Shown here in pieces: positions 1 through 7,992 of a stretch of DNA of 9,838 bases; positions within the stretch are counted from its first letter, which is position 1; every line of letters starts with the position of its first letter. The translations under genes were made by a program, and so were the position numbers. The DNA comes from Bacteroidales bacterium (GTDB lineage Bacteria > Bacteroidota > Bacteroidia > Bacteroidales > BM520). The stretch covers positions 1 through 9,838 of the forward strand of contig JALNXP010000073.1 of the NCBI GenBank assembly GCA_023230285.1. Direction: 5' to 3'. The notes beneath the pieces are model-generated. The model had not been told where the DNA came from. It saw only the letters and a program-made list of their open reading frames with translations, and searched no databases.

Positions 1-2193
1 GCCTAAGGTGGCACCGTTGATTTTACGTACTGCCAACTCACTGCTGCGGCGGTTCATCTCGTCCTGACAGTAACCTATCAAACCGATAAGCGTGATGATA
101 AGAACTACCAATCCGGCAATCAAGATGGTATCACGATAGTTACGAGTTCCATCGTATTGACTTTTATATGCTTCTGAATATGAGTTGATTTCAATCTCTT
201 TATCCGGAAATCTCTCTTTGTATATTTCACTTACAGCCTTGATATTTTCAGCATTTATCTCGTTAAGTTTCATAAGATGATAAGAAATAACATCGTTCCA
301 TGCCGGATTATCACCCTTTATATAAAATTGCACAGAGGGTCTTTCGTCTTTATTATTACTCATATCTCCTATAAGATAATCTTCATATATGCCACAAATG
401 GTATAATAATCGTCAGCTCTGCAATGTTCCGTGATATAAATCTGATGTCCGAGAACGTCATCCCATCCGGTATTCATCTTAAGTTTTTCTGCGCAACTTC
501 TGCTTACCATAACTTCTTTATCTTGCGGTGTGGGCGTTTCTTGATTGAAGTTGCGTCCGGCAATGATTGGTATCTCCATCAATTCAAAAAAGCCATCATC
601 AGCATAATAGTTGTCGGCGACATTAAAAAGTTCTTTGTCGCTATCCGGAAGCAAGATGTTATTTCCGCTGGCGCCTTCAAATGGAAGCGATGAGTTGAAC
701 GTCTGCATCGTGACAAATGGCAGCTTGGCAATTTCGTCTTTCAGAATGTCACGTTCCTCTTTCTCTATCCCATTTATTTCGGTATATAGCAGATTTTTAT
801 AGGCATATCCGGTATCTTTATGCAAGACAAAACTGTATTGCAAGAAAATGACGAGCAGCAGCGAGATAAAAAATGCCGAGCAGATAAACTGAACGGTTAA
901 AAGCACATATTTCCAGCGGCGGTTACTCTCTTTGTAGTTACGAAACGCTGTAGCGATAGGGGTTTTTGAATAGATAGCTGCCGGGAAGATGCCGCATGTC
1001 AGAAACACAAGAAGCAGAACAACTATCAGGATGGCAATGCTTTGCGGCGATAAAAGTGCCGACAGCGAAGTCCCTACGATACGTTCTACCGTTCCTTCAA
1101 ATGTAAATACGAGAAAAACAGCAAGAAGCAAAGAGATGAACATCTCAACAAAAGTGTCGGAGAACACCAAGGCATAGATGTTGTTTCTTGAAGCGCCGTA
1201 ACACTTGCGGACGGCGACCATCTTAGCCTTACGCACTAATGACGAAAGCGTGATGAGTATGTAGTTTAAGATAGCCACAACGAGGACGACAATAGCCAAA
1301 ATCAACATGATAAGGCATATTTGCTTCACCTCTTTGAAAGATGTGTGAAAGCCTTTCAGTGAAATGATATTGTAGCTTATCTTTGTGCCTTCTGACAAGT
1401 TGGGCATGATACGTTCCTCACACATCTTGTCAATACCAAGTTTGACATCCGCTTCAGAAGTGTTGGGTAATAGTTTTATGAAACTCATATACCTGTCGTT
1501 ACCCATCCAGTTGTTGGAGCCGTCCCATGTAAATGCTTTTATGGATTTTATTGGAATGACAATCTCAAAATCGGCGAGTTCGGAGTTATGCGGGAAGTCT
1601 GTAAAAACAGCTCCAATCGTCAGCATTCTGTTTTCATACGACTGGGGCGCTATCACCCTGCCAATCAGATCGCGATAGTTTTTATTTTTGCCTTTCAGCA
1701 TTTTGTCAGCCATCGACTTTGAAATCAAGGCGGTGTTAGGCTCCTGAAGAGTCTTATCGGCATCACCGGCTAATATCTCTCTTGGAAATGTCTTGAAGAA
1801 ACAGGAATCGGCTATCACCATAGCTTTGCAAAAATATCCTTCGTTATTTGTGCCTTGTCCGTCTTTCTCTATGTTTTTGATAATTATTTCACTGCCAACG
1901 TATGTAAGACGAGTTGCATATTCTACAGCAGCAGAATATGACTTTATCCCCGGGGCTATCGCTCCCGGTGTGCTGTAATACTTCATCTTCTCGCCGTTTC
2001 GCTCGTACAGCGATACTACGCGATATACGCGTTCACGATCGGGCACGAAACTCTCGTAGGAGTTCTCAAAATACAGCTTGGCTATCAATGTCAACCCCAT
2101 GGCAAGTCCTATACCCAAAAGTATTATTTTGGTGATGCTGCCACTGCCACGGCGGAAGATGTTTTTGAAGCTGTTGATGATATTTCTATTCAT
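1..2193 (-). CDS. FtsX/MacB-type ABC transporter permease (second permease; C-terminus cut by window edge)
   Basis: Reading from the ATG at 2193, the frame stays open for 731 codons and leaves the window without a stop, so the 3' end is missing. The protein begins MNRNIINSFKN and has a first membrane segment near residues 22-41, then a large extracytoplasmic MacB_PCD-like domain. A membrane segment near 293-316 is followed by the FtsX motif VRKAKMVAVRKCYGAS, then more membrane segments, a second periplasmic domain, and a last visible segment ending in RRSSELAVRKINGATLG. That motif normally lies about 60-80 residues before the end, so the missing part should be two membrane helices and a short tail. 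It lies 60 nt after the first permease and probably pairs with it on the shared ATPase. The substrate cannot be read from sequence. The family call is secure; the specific role is inferred. Confidence 0.93.
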   Translation of the reverse strand, partial: MNRNIINSFKNIFRRGSGSITKIILLGIGLAMGLTLIAKLYFENSYESFVPDRERVYRVVSLYERNGEKMKYYSTPGAIAPGIKSYSAAVEYATRLTYVGSEIIIKNIEKDGQGTNNEGYFCKAMVIADSCFFKTFPREILAGDADKTLQEPNTALISKSMADKMLKGKNKNYRDLIGRVIAPQSYENRMLTIGAVFTDFPHNSELADFEIVIPIKSIKAFTWDGSNNWMGNDRYMSFIKLLPNTSEADVKLGIDKMCEERIMPNLSEGTKISYNIISLKGFHTSFKEVKQICLIMLILAIVVLVVAILNYILITLSSLVRKAKMVAVRKCYGASRNNIYALVFSDTFVEMFISLLLAVFLVFTFEGTVERIVGTSLSALLSPQSIAILIVVLLLVFLTCGIFPAAIYSKTPIATAFRNYKESNRRWKYVLLTVQFICSAFFISLLLVIFLQYSFVLHKDTGYAYKNLLYTEINGIEKEERDILKDEIAKLPFVTMQTFNSSLPFEGASGNNILLPDSDKELFNVADNYYADDGFFELMEIPIIAGRNFNQETPTPQDKEVMVSRSCAEKLKMNTGWDDVLGHQIYITEHCRADDYYTICGIYEDYLIGDMSNNKDERPSVQFYIKGDNPAWNDVISYHLMKLNEINAENIKAVSEIYKERFPDKEIEINSYSEAYKSQYDGTRNYRDTILIAGLVVLIITLIGLIGYCQDEMNRRSSELAVRKINGATLG

Positions 2194-2231
2194 TGTTTTA
2201 TAATTTTTATCTATAATTCATTGCCTGTTGA

Positions 2232-2255
2232 AGAGACGATGTGCACATCGTCTCT
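2232..2255. repeat. Dispersed palindromic repeat, copy 1 (intercistronic)
   Basis: This is a perfect 24-nt palindrome with 12-nt arms (AGAGACGATGTG and its complement) and no loop. It lies between the two permease genes. A second copy is at 9733-9760; over 38 aligned positions (2221-2258 against 9724-9761) 33 match, so the similarity extends past the palindrome on the CTG-rich side. The right end overlaps the stop codon (TAG, 2254-2256) of the upstream permease gene. It could fold in the mRNA between the permease genes and act as an mRNA stabiliser or attenuator. It has no T-run and a cistron follows closely, so I do not call it a terminator. Confidence 0.85.
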
Positions 2256-4608
2256 ATCTTATCGAATCTACCGGGTTGGCATTGGCGGCTTGTCTGCTGC
2301 GGACAGTTACCGTTATGATGGTGATGAATAATATGACACACAGTGCTATAGCAAAAACCCACCAGAATAAAGGTATCCTGAACTGAAATGCCGACAGCCA
2401 TGATTTTACCGAATAAACAGCCAAAGGGATCGCCACAGCGAAACAGACCAGCGCAATGATGACAAATTTCCGGTTAAACATCAGTAATATCTCATGAGTA
2501 CTTGCGCCCATAACGCGCCGTATTCCAATCTCTTTACGCCTAAACTGCGTCTCGAATAGCACCAAGCCGAAAACGCCTATCAATGAGATGACTATAGCTA
2601 ATAATGAAACGATGCTTATCAATGTGCCTATACGTTGATCTTTCTTGTATAAATGATTAAGCTGAGCATCAAGAAAATTGACCTGAACAGGATAATCCGG
2701 TTCAATCCTATTGATGGATTTTTTTATCTTATCAACAACCAGAAATTTGTCAACGCCTTCATTGATTTTTATATACATATATTCCAATCCGTCATTATAT
2801 GCCTTTCTGTAATAGAAAGCAAAGGGGTTTTCGTTGACATAAAGCGTCTGCAAATGGACAGTATTGTCAATAAAACCGATGACTTTAAACTTATCATTGC
2901 CTGTCTCTTCATTCAACGAAACGGATTCGCCATTTTCTTTGGGACTGACACGATTCAGTATCAGCAACCCGTCAGAAGAGTTCTCATCATCTGCCCTGAA
3001 ATCACGACCTTCTTGCACCGGAATATTCATAACTTCAAGGAAATTATACGAAACAGGCATGATATTGAATTCCCATGTCTCGCCATTGAGTTCTATTACC
3101 CAGTTTTGATAGAAATCTCTACAGCCCATCTGCGACATCGCATAAGCCACATCGGCTATCTCGCTGTTTGACTTCATCTCGGCAGACAGAGCAGCCTGAT
3201 TCTTGCACAGATTCTCTGAAATCTTCACTATGGCAATCTGACTTTTGTTATAGCCCAAATCATACTTGCCCACAAATCTGTTTTGCAAGCCGATGAAAAG
3301 GGAAGCAATGATAAGAGTAGACGAGATAACATATTGAAAACCAATAAGAACAGAACGATACACTTTGCCGCGAGGCGACGCTGCAAAAGTACCTCTCAGG
3401 GCGACAGTAGGTTCAAAAGATGTCATATAGAAAGCCGGATAAAGTCCTGCCAAGAAACCAACTGCCAAGGATAATAATGCAGTATAAGCGATTGTGGGGA
3501 TATTCGCTTTTAAAGAGATGTCGGCTATCCACATATTTGAAAATGAGGTGCTTGCCAGCATACCTACAATCAGAAGCGCAAGCAAGAAAGAGATGATGGC
3601 TATCATGACCGACTCGATGATAACGGAGAAACGAATCTTCCACAGACTTGCGCCCATGACACGCTGCGTATTAAGCATCTTAATCTTTAACGGCGCAATA
3701 GATGATGCAAAATTAATGTAGTTGATAACAGCAATAATGACAATCAGCAGGGCGATTGCCAACATGATGTTTGTTCTCGTTTTATTCCCTTTATCGCCAA
3801 AATCCTTCCTGACGCCGGTAGTATAATACAAATCTCTTAAAGAAGTCATTTCTATATGAGAATCCAAATGTTCGCCTCCTGCCTTGAAATAATCATGAAA
3901 ACTGTCATTCAGAGAAAGCAACACCTCATCAGCCTTGTCGGGAGAATCTATTGTGATAAGAAACAGGAAGTTGTATTGATTTTTGCCGAATTTCTCATCA
4001 TTGCTGCGTGTGTAATAGAACATGTTTTTTATTACTGAATTTGCAGGTATGTCTTTATACACCGCTCCAATAGAACATATATTCTCTTCCCATGTAAAAG
4101 ATTTACCGATAGCACTTTCATCCGGAAACATCGTTTTTGCCATACTCTCCGGAATAATCACATTCCATGGGTGTTCCAAAGCGTTTTTATCTCCTTCAAT
4201 AATAGTAATATCGGCAATTGTGACGAATGGAGCATACACTTGCGAGAAATCAACTTGAAAAGACGCTCTTCCTCCATTAGAACGTGTTATTGTGATTGCC
4301 TGATTTTTGTTCCAACTCAGATTATCATACATGGTGGCAGTTACAATATGGGGTGATGCTCCCGAAAGTTTGTCAATCAGTTGCTGAGAGAAACAAGAAA
4401 AATTATTAGAAGCGTCAGTATTGCTTACTATGGCTAATCTGTATGTCCTGTCTGCATTTCTGTTATAGGAATCATACCCATGCTCAAAAGAAAACTGAGC
4501 CATAAGGACGATAAATGCAGCAAAAGCTAACGACAATCCTATGATATTCAGTATTGCCGAGGTGGTGTAGCGTTTCAGGGTAATGAAGAAGTTATACAGT
4601 ATTTTCAT
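2254..4608 (-). CDS. FtsX/MacB-type ABC transporter permease (first permease, 784 aa)
   Basis: This is a complete inner-membrane permease of the MacB/FtsX/LolC superfamily and of usual length for the Bacteroidota type. Membrane segments are visible near residues 18-38, 280-303, 328-350, 372-394, 420-440, 660-685, 713-733 and 746-768. Two large periplasmic domains lie between the first and second, and between the fifth and sixth. Each FtsX half carries the conserved cytoplasmic motif: LNTQRVMGAS (312-321) and RRKEIGIRRVMGAS (690-703). The tail ends in NPVDSIR, matching the 'PVxxLR'-like ending common in the family. The ATG is 7 nt after the ATPase stop, which implies translational coupling. 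Such permeases use ATP-driven conformational change of the periplasmic domains to drive a substrate (lipoprotein, peptide or drug) toward a TolC channel; the substrate here is unknown. Confidence 0.96.
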   Translation of the reverse strand: MKILYNFFITLKRYTTSAILNIIGLSLAFAAFIVLMAQFSFEHGYDSYNRNADRTYRLAIVSNTDASNNFSCFSQQLIDKLSGASPHIVTATMYDNLSWNKNQAITITRSNGGRASFQVDFSQVYAPFVTIADITIIEGDKNALEHPWNVIIPESMAKTMFPDESAIGKSFTWEENICSIGAVYKDIPANSVIKNMFYYTRSNDEKFGKNQYNFLFLITIDSPDKADEVLLSLNDSFHDYFKAGGEHLDSHIEMTSLRDLYYTTGVRKDFGDKGNKTRTNIMLAIALLIVIIAVINYINFASSIAPLKIKMLNTQRVMGASLWKIRFSVIIESVMIAIISFLLALLIVGMLASTSFSNMWIADISLKANIPTIAYTALLSLAVGFLAGLYPAFYMTSFEPTVALRGTFAASPRGKVYRSVLIGFQYVISSTLIIASLFIGLQNRFVGKYDLGYNKSQIAIVKISENLCKNQAALSAEMKSNSEIADVAYAMSQMGCRDFYQNWVIELNGETWEFNIMPVSYNFLEVMNIPVQEGRDFRADDENSSDGLLILNRVSPKENGESVSLNEETGNDKFKVIGFIDNTVHLQTLYVNENPFAFYYRKAYNDGLEYMYIKINEGVDKFLVVDKIKKSINRIEPDYPVQVNFLDAQLNHLYKKDQRIGTLISIVSLLAIVISLIGVFGLVLFETQFRRKEIGIRRVMGASTHEILLMFNRKFVIIALVCFAVAIPLAVYSVKSWLSAFQFRIPLFWWVFAIALCVILFITIITVTVRSRQAANANPVDSIR

Positions 4609-4615
4609 TGCGTCT

Positions 4616-5296
4616 TTACAGTTCGTTGGTAATATCGGTAACGATGTGACCGTCGAAGAGGTTTATTGTACGCTGAGCAAAACCAGCATCTTTCGGGGAG
4701 TGTGTTACCATTACGATGGTGGTGCCTTCTTTATTCAGTTCGGTAAGCAGATTCATCACCTCGAGACCGTTTTTGGAGTCCAAGTTACCTGTCGGCTCAT
4801 CGGCGAGGATAAGTTTTGGGTTGGCAACGACTGCACGGGCTATGGCAACACGCTGCTGCTGTCCGCCGGAGAGCTGCTGTGGAAAATGGTCGCGGCGGTG
4901 CGATATTGCCATGCGTTTCATGATGCCTTCCACCATCTCTTTGCGTTCCGATGCCTTGATTTTAAGATATATCAAAGGTAACTCGATATTTTCGTAAACG
5001 TTGAGTTCGTCAATAAGATTAAAACTCTGAAACACGAAACCTATGTTACCTTTACGGAACATGGTACGGTCTTTTTCTTTTAATTTGCCGACTTCCTGTC
5101 CGAGCAATTCATAAGAGCCACTTGTAGGGTTATCTAACAGTCCTAAAATATTCAGTAATGTTGATTTGCCACAGCCTGAAGGTCCCATGACAGCCACAAA
5201 TTCGCCGTCTTGAATTTCAAATGATACGTTATCCAAAGCAGTGGTGATAATTTCTTCTGTTCGGAATTCTTTTACTAAATTTTCTACTTTTAACAT
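4616..5296 (-). CDS. MacB/LolD-family ABC transporter ATP-binding protein
   Basis: A complete 226-aa nucleotide-binding protein, the normal length for the MacB/LolD/FtsE group. All catalytic elements are intact: Walker A GPSGCGKST (38-46), Q-loop Gln90, signature LSGGQQQR (142-149), Walker B LILADEP (162-168) with catalytic Glu167, D-loop NLDS (171-174) and H-loop His199. It lacks membrane segments and would act as a dimer on the cytoplasmic side, powering the FtsX-type permeases encoded immediately downstream. It is the only ATPase in the window and two dissimilar permeases follow, so one ATPase dimer may serve a permease heterodimer, as LolD does for LolC/LolE; this is inference. The ATG at 5296 starts the canonical MLKVENLVKEF opening. 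No Shine-Dalgarno is seen, as usual in Bacteroidota. Confidence 0.97.
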   Translation of the reverse strand: MLKVENLVKEFRTEEIITTALDNVSFEIQDGEFVAVMGPSGCGKSTLLNILGLLDNPTSGSYELLGQEVGKLKEKDRTMFRKGNIGFVFQSFNLIDELNVYENIELPLIYLKIKASERKEMVEGIMKRMAISHRRDHFPQQLSGGQQQRVAIARAVVANPKLILADEPTGNLDSKNGLEVMNLLTELNKEGTTIVMVTHSPKDAGFAQRTINLFDGHIVTDITNEL

Positions 5297-5331
5297 GATA
5301 AATATATTTATTGGTTATTTATTAATTTTCT

Positions 5332-6603
5332 TTATTGCACTTTTTGATTGAATATTAATACATCGACATCGCCATAATTATCATAGCTTGACGTGATGAC
5401 TTTTTCGCCTGCCGACAATCCTTCGAGAACTTCATAATACTGAGGATTTTGGCGACCGATTTTAATCTGGCGTTTTACAGCCTTATCGCCGGAAGTGTCT
5501 ACAACATAAATCCAATTTCCGCCGGTTTTCTGATAAAATGTTCCACGAGGAATCAATATTGCTTCCGAAGGTTGACCGAGTTGCAGATTTAAGTAATAAG
5601 TCTGACCGCTGCGGATATTCTCGGGGCGCTCGCCTGCGAGTTTGAAGTCGGCTTTGAAACGACCGTCACGGACTTCCGGATAGACTTTACGTAAAGAGGC
5701 ATTGTATGTTTCTCCCTGTCTGTCAAAAGTAGCCTCAAGTCCTGTGGTTATCTTATCAATATAATGCTCATCTATCTGAGCTTCAATCTTATAATTCGAC
5801 AGGTCGTTGATTTGTCCGATTTTCATTCCTGAAGCAACGGACTGACCGAGAACAACATCGAGTAAGCCGAGTTCACCATCTATTGGTGCTTTTACAGCCA
5901 AGTTATCTTTACGTTCACGTATCATTTTCATATTCAGACGCATATTGTCGAGACTTTCCTGCATTTGCTCTATTTCAACCGAACGATAAAGGCTGTCTTG
6001 CTTCTGGCGGTTTAATATCAATTTGAGCTTATCCATTGCTATCTCATAATCTTCTTTTGCTTGCAGATATACTTCTTTTGATATGAGAGAATCTGCGTAC
6101 AACGCTTTGTTTTGCTCGAATGCTCTTTTGCTTCTCCTTGTATCTAATTGATACTGAATACGTTCTTGCTCAACGCTGAGTTTTTGCTGTTCCATGGAAA
6201 TCATGGTGTTACGAAGTATATTTTCCTTTTCGGCGAGTTCTGCTTCCGAGTTCAAAATCTGAAGGTCTAAGTTGGCGTTGCTCAATATGATTATAATATC
6301 ACCTTTTTTAACTTCGCTACCTTCTTCTTTTATTATTTCTTCTACAACGCCACCTTCCATAGGACTTATTTGAACAGTACTTATAGGCTGAACCTGTCCG
6401 CTAACACGTATGTAGTCGTTAAATTCTCCTGCTTTAGCTGTACTTACGCTTACAGCACGCGTGTCTATGCGTTGTGACGAGCTGTTATCACGGAAAATAA
6501 GCCATAACACAAAAGCTATAAATAAAGCTATTGCAACATATATTAAATTCTTTTTTTGAAATATGACTTTTAAGCCTTTTTTCTTTTCTATTTGACGATC
6601 CAT
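5332..6603 (-). CDS. HlyD/MacA-type periplasmic adaptor (membrane fusion protein)
   Basis: A 423-aa protein with a basic cytoplasmic start (MDRQIEKKKGLK) and one membrane anchor near residues 19-37; the rest is periplasmic. A first half biotinyl-lipoyl-like domain (about 67-107, SGQVQPISTVQISPMEGGVV) is followed by a long charged helical hairpin or coiled coil (about 110-235), then the second lipoyl half (about 236-268, with VKAPIDGELGLLDVVLGQ), a beta-barrel region and a membrane-proximal domain ending near 415. This order is that of MacA/HlyD adaptors, which join the inner-membrane permease to a TolC channel. The gene lies 35 nt before the ATPase gene and 42 nt after the lipoprotein gene. 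Adaptor class is clear; the transported substrate is not. Confidence 0.95.
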   Translation of the reverse strand: MDRQIEKKKGLKVIFQKKNLIYVAIALFIAFVLWLIFRDNSSSQRIDTRAVSVSTAKAGEFNDYIRVSGQVQPISTVQISPMEGGVVEEIIKEEGSEVKKGDIIIILSNANLDLQILNSEAELAEKENILRNTMISMEQQKLSVEQERIQYQLDTRRSKRAFEQNKALYADSLISKEVYLQAKEDYEIAMDKLKLILNRQKQDSLYRSVEIEQMQESLDNMRLNMKMIRERKDNLAVKAPIDGELGLLDVVLGQSVASGMKIGQINDLSNYKIEAQIDEHYIDKITTGLEATFDRQGETYNASLRKVYPEVRDGRFKADFKLAGERPENIRSGQTYYLNLQLGQPSEAILIPRGTFYQKTGGNWIYVVDTSGDKAVKRQIKIGRQNPQYYEVLEGLSAGEKVITSSYDNYGDVDVLIFNQKVQ

Positions 6604-6645
6604 AGTATTTTATTTTTTCAAATTATTATTCACTTGTTTAATCTC

Positions 6646-7971
6646 TTATCTCTCAGATTTTATTATAGAATATTTATTATTGCTGATATTTGTAATCTCA
6701 TATCCTTTATTTAGTTCCATCTTGAAACCATTTTTACCTGCATTTTTATCTGAATATGGCAGAATGAAATACGCCCAGTCCTTATTTATCATAATGCCAT
6801 CAGTAGCTTCAATAGAACCGAAGTCTCCCGATAGTTTCATGGTTTTATATATCATGCCAACGGTATCATAAGATATTACCTTTTCGTTAGGATTAAATGA
6901 GAAATTTATATTATTATTCAATATCATCAATATATCGCAATTTCTGAATTTATCTATCAATTGAGCTTCTGCTGCTGCTTTACTGTTGATTTTGCTTTCT
7001 TCATTTTTAACAAAATCCTCTGCATTATATTTAACTATGATTTTTTTTATCTCTTCATCTAAATCAACATTTTCTGAAATATCAACATTTTCTTTTACTA
7101 CATCTATAATAGTTTTACCTGACAACACTTCTTTTTTCCAGTCCGGTGATATTGCATCAAGAATAAAACCGTAAACAGGTCCTGTTAAATAAGCAAAAGA
7201 ATTTGTAAAACCTTCATCTTCCAGTCCTGCTTCAAGTTTCTTTGACATCCTTACAACCATTTCCGTCATACTTGAAGTGTCTGTAGCCATCAGTTTTAAT
7301 GCGGTATATTCAGCAAGTCCTTCATGACATTCAAATTGATTTTCATTATTCTGAGGATTCAATTGTTGTCGCTTATTACGTATAACAATTGCATCTCTTA
7401 AATCATCTATCATAATATCAGACTTGCCATTTGCTAAAGCCAAAACAGCTTTATCTAAAGCCATAAATTCCAATTTAAGTAATAGAGACCCATTGCCTGA
7501 GTCAAGATGTTGGTTTTCAGACATACAGGCATGTAATCTTATCTCATCTTGTATTCTATGCCAACTTTCGTGGATAAGTAAAATATTTCTTTCTTTATCG
7601 CTGAAAAAATTACCCCAAGTTACAGTAGCCCACTTCTCGCCATCATAAATCAAAGCAGTATTTGCTACATTAAAATTTTCAGGCAATATGCCGTAAAATA
7701 CATTCCCGCTTTTAGTAAGCGTATTGTTTTTTGATTGTTGATTTGCTATAATCGTGTGACTTTCAGGGAAAACAAACATAGTAGGTCCATATAATTCTAT
7801 GCCCCATAATTTACCGTTATCGCTTTCCAACTTTTCCTGCAGTTCATTGAAATATTTCTCGGCTGATGACAATTGTTTTTTTGTCGGTATAGTCGATGAC
7901 TTATTCTGACAGCCAGTACTGCTAAACAGCATCATCAAAAGTGCAATTATAAAATATATTATCTGTCTCAT
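6646..7971 (-). CDS. Putative zinc metallopeptidase-like lipoprotein of unknown function
   Basis: A 441-aa protein I cannot assign to a named family. It has a lipoprotein signal peptide: MRQIIYFIIALLMMLF followed by the lipobox SSTGC, with lipidated Cys21. The residues after it (QNKSS) have no acidic cluster, so surface export is not predicted. Residues 134-138 read HESWH, an HExxH zinc-binding motif within LLIHESWHRIQDEI. Further along are NQHLD (153-157), LKLEFMAL (165-172) and ECHEGLAEYTAL (214-225). Glu217 or Glu221, about 80 residues after the motif, could be the third zinc ligand of a gluzincin. Residues from about 340 look like a separate small beta-rich domain. The gene lies 21 nt after tolC-like and 42 nt before the adaptor gene, so it is in the export operon. 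It is visibly more AT-rich than its neighbours. Peptidase activity is inferred from the motif only. Confidence 0.85.
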   Translation of the reverse strand: MRQIIYFIIALLMMLFSSTGCQNKSSTIPTKKQLSSAEKYFNELQEKLESDNGKLWGIELYGPTMFVFPESHTIIANQQSKNNTLTKSGNVFYGILPENFNVANTALIYDGEKWATVTWGNFFSDKERNILLIHESWHRIQDEIRLHACMSENQHLDSGNGSLLLKLEFMALDKAVLALANGKSDIMIDDLRDAIVIRNKRQQLNPQNNENQFECHEGLAEYTALKLMATDTSSMTEMVVRMSKKLEAGLEDEGFTNSFAYLTGPVYGFILDAISPDWKKEVLSGKTIIDVVKENVDISENVDLDEEIKKIIVKYNAEDFVKNEESKINSKAAAEAQLIDKFRNCDILMILNNNINFSFNPNEKVISYDTVGMIYKTMKLSGDFGSIEATDGIMINKDWAYFILPYSDKNAGKNGFKMELNKGYEITNISNNKYSIIKSER

Positions 7972-7992
7972 GGTTTCTTATTATTCGTTTCA

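Noticed and set aside
277..693. A 138-codon plus-strand open frame near the left edge.
   Set aside because: It lies opposite the second permease coding sequence, whose frame is open throughout and carries the family motifs.
2653..3171. A 172-codon plus-strand open frame inside the first permease gene.
   Set aside because: It is antisense to a clearly coding gene with conserved motifs, has no recognisable domain, and its codon use is that of a shadow frame.
5298..5311. AT-only palindrome (ATAAATA-TATTTAT) just before the ATPase start.
   Set aside because: Simple A/T composition in a short intergenic gap; palindromes like this arise by chance, and no GC core or conserved motif supports a role.
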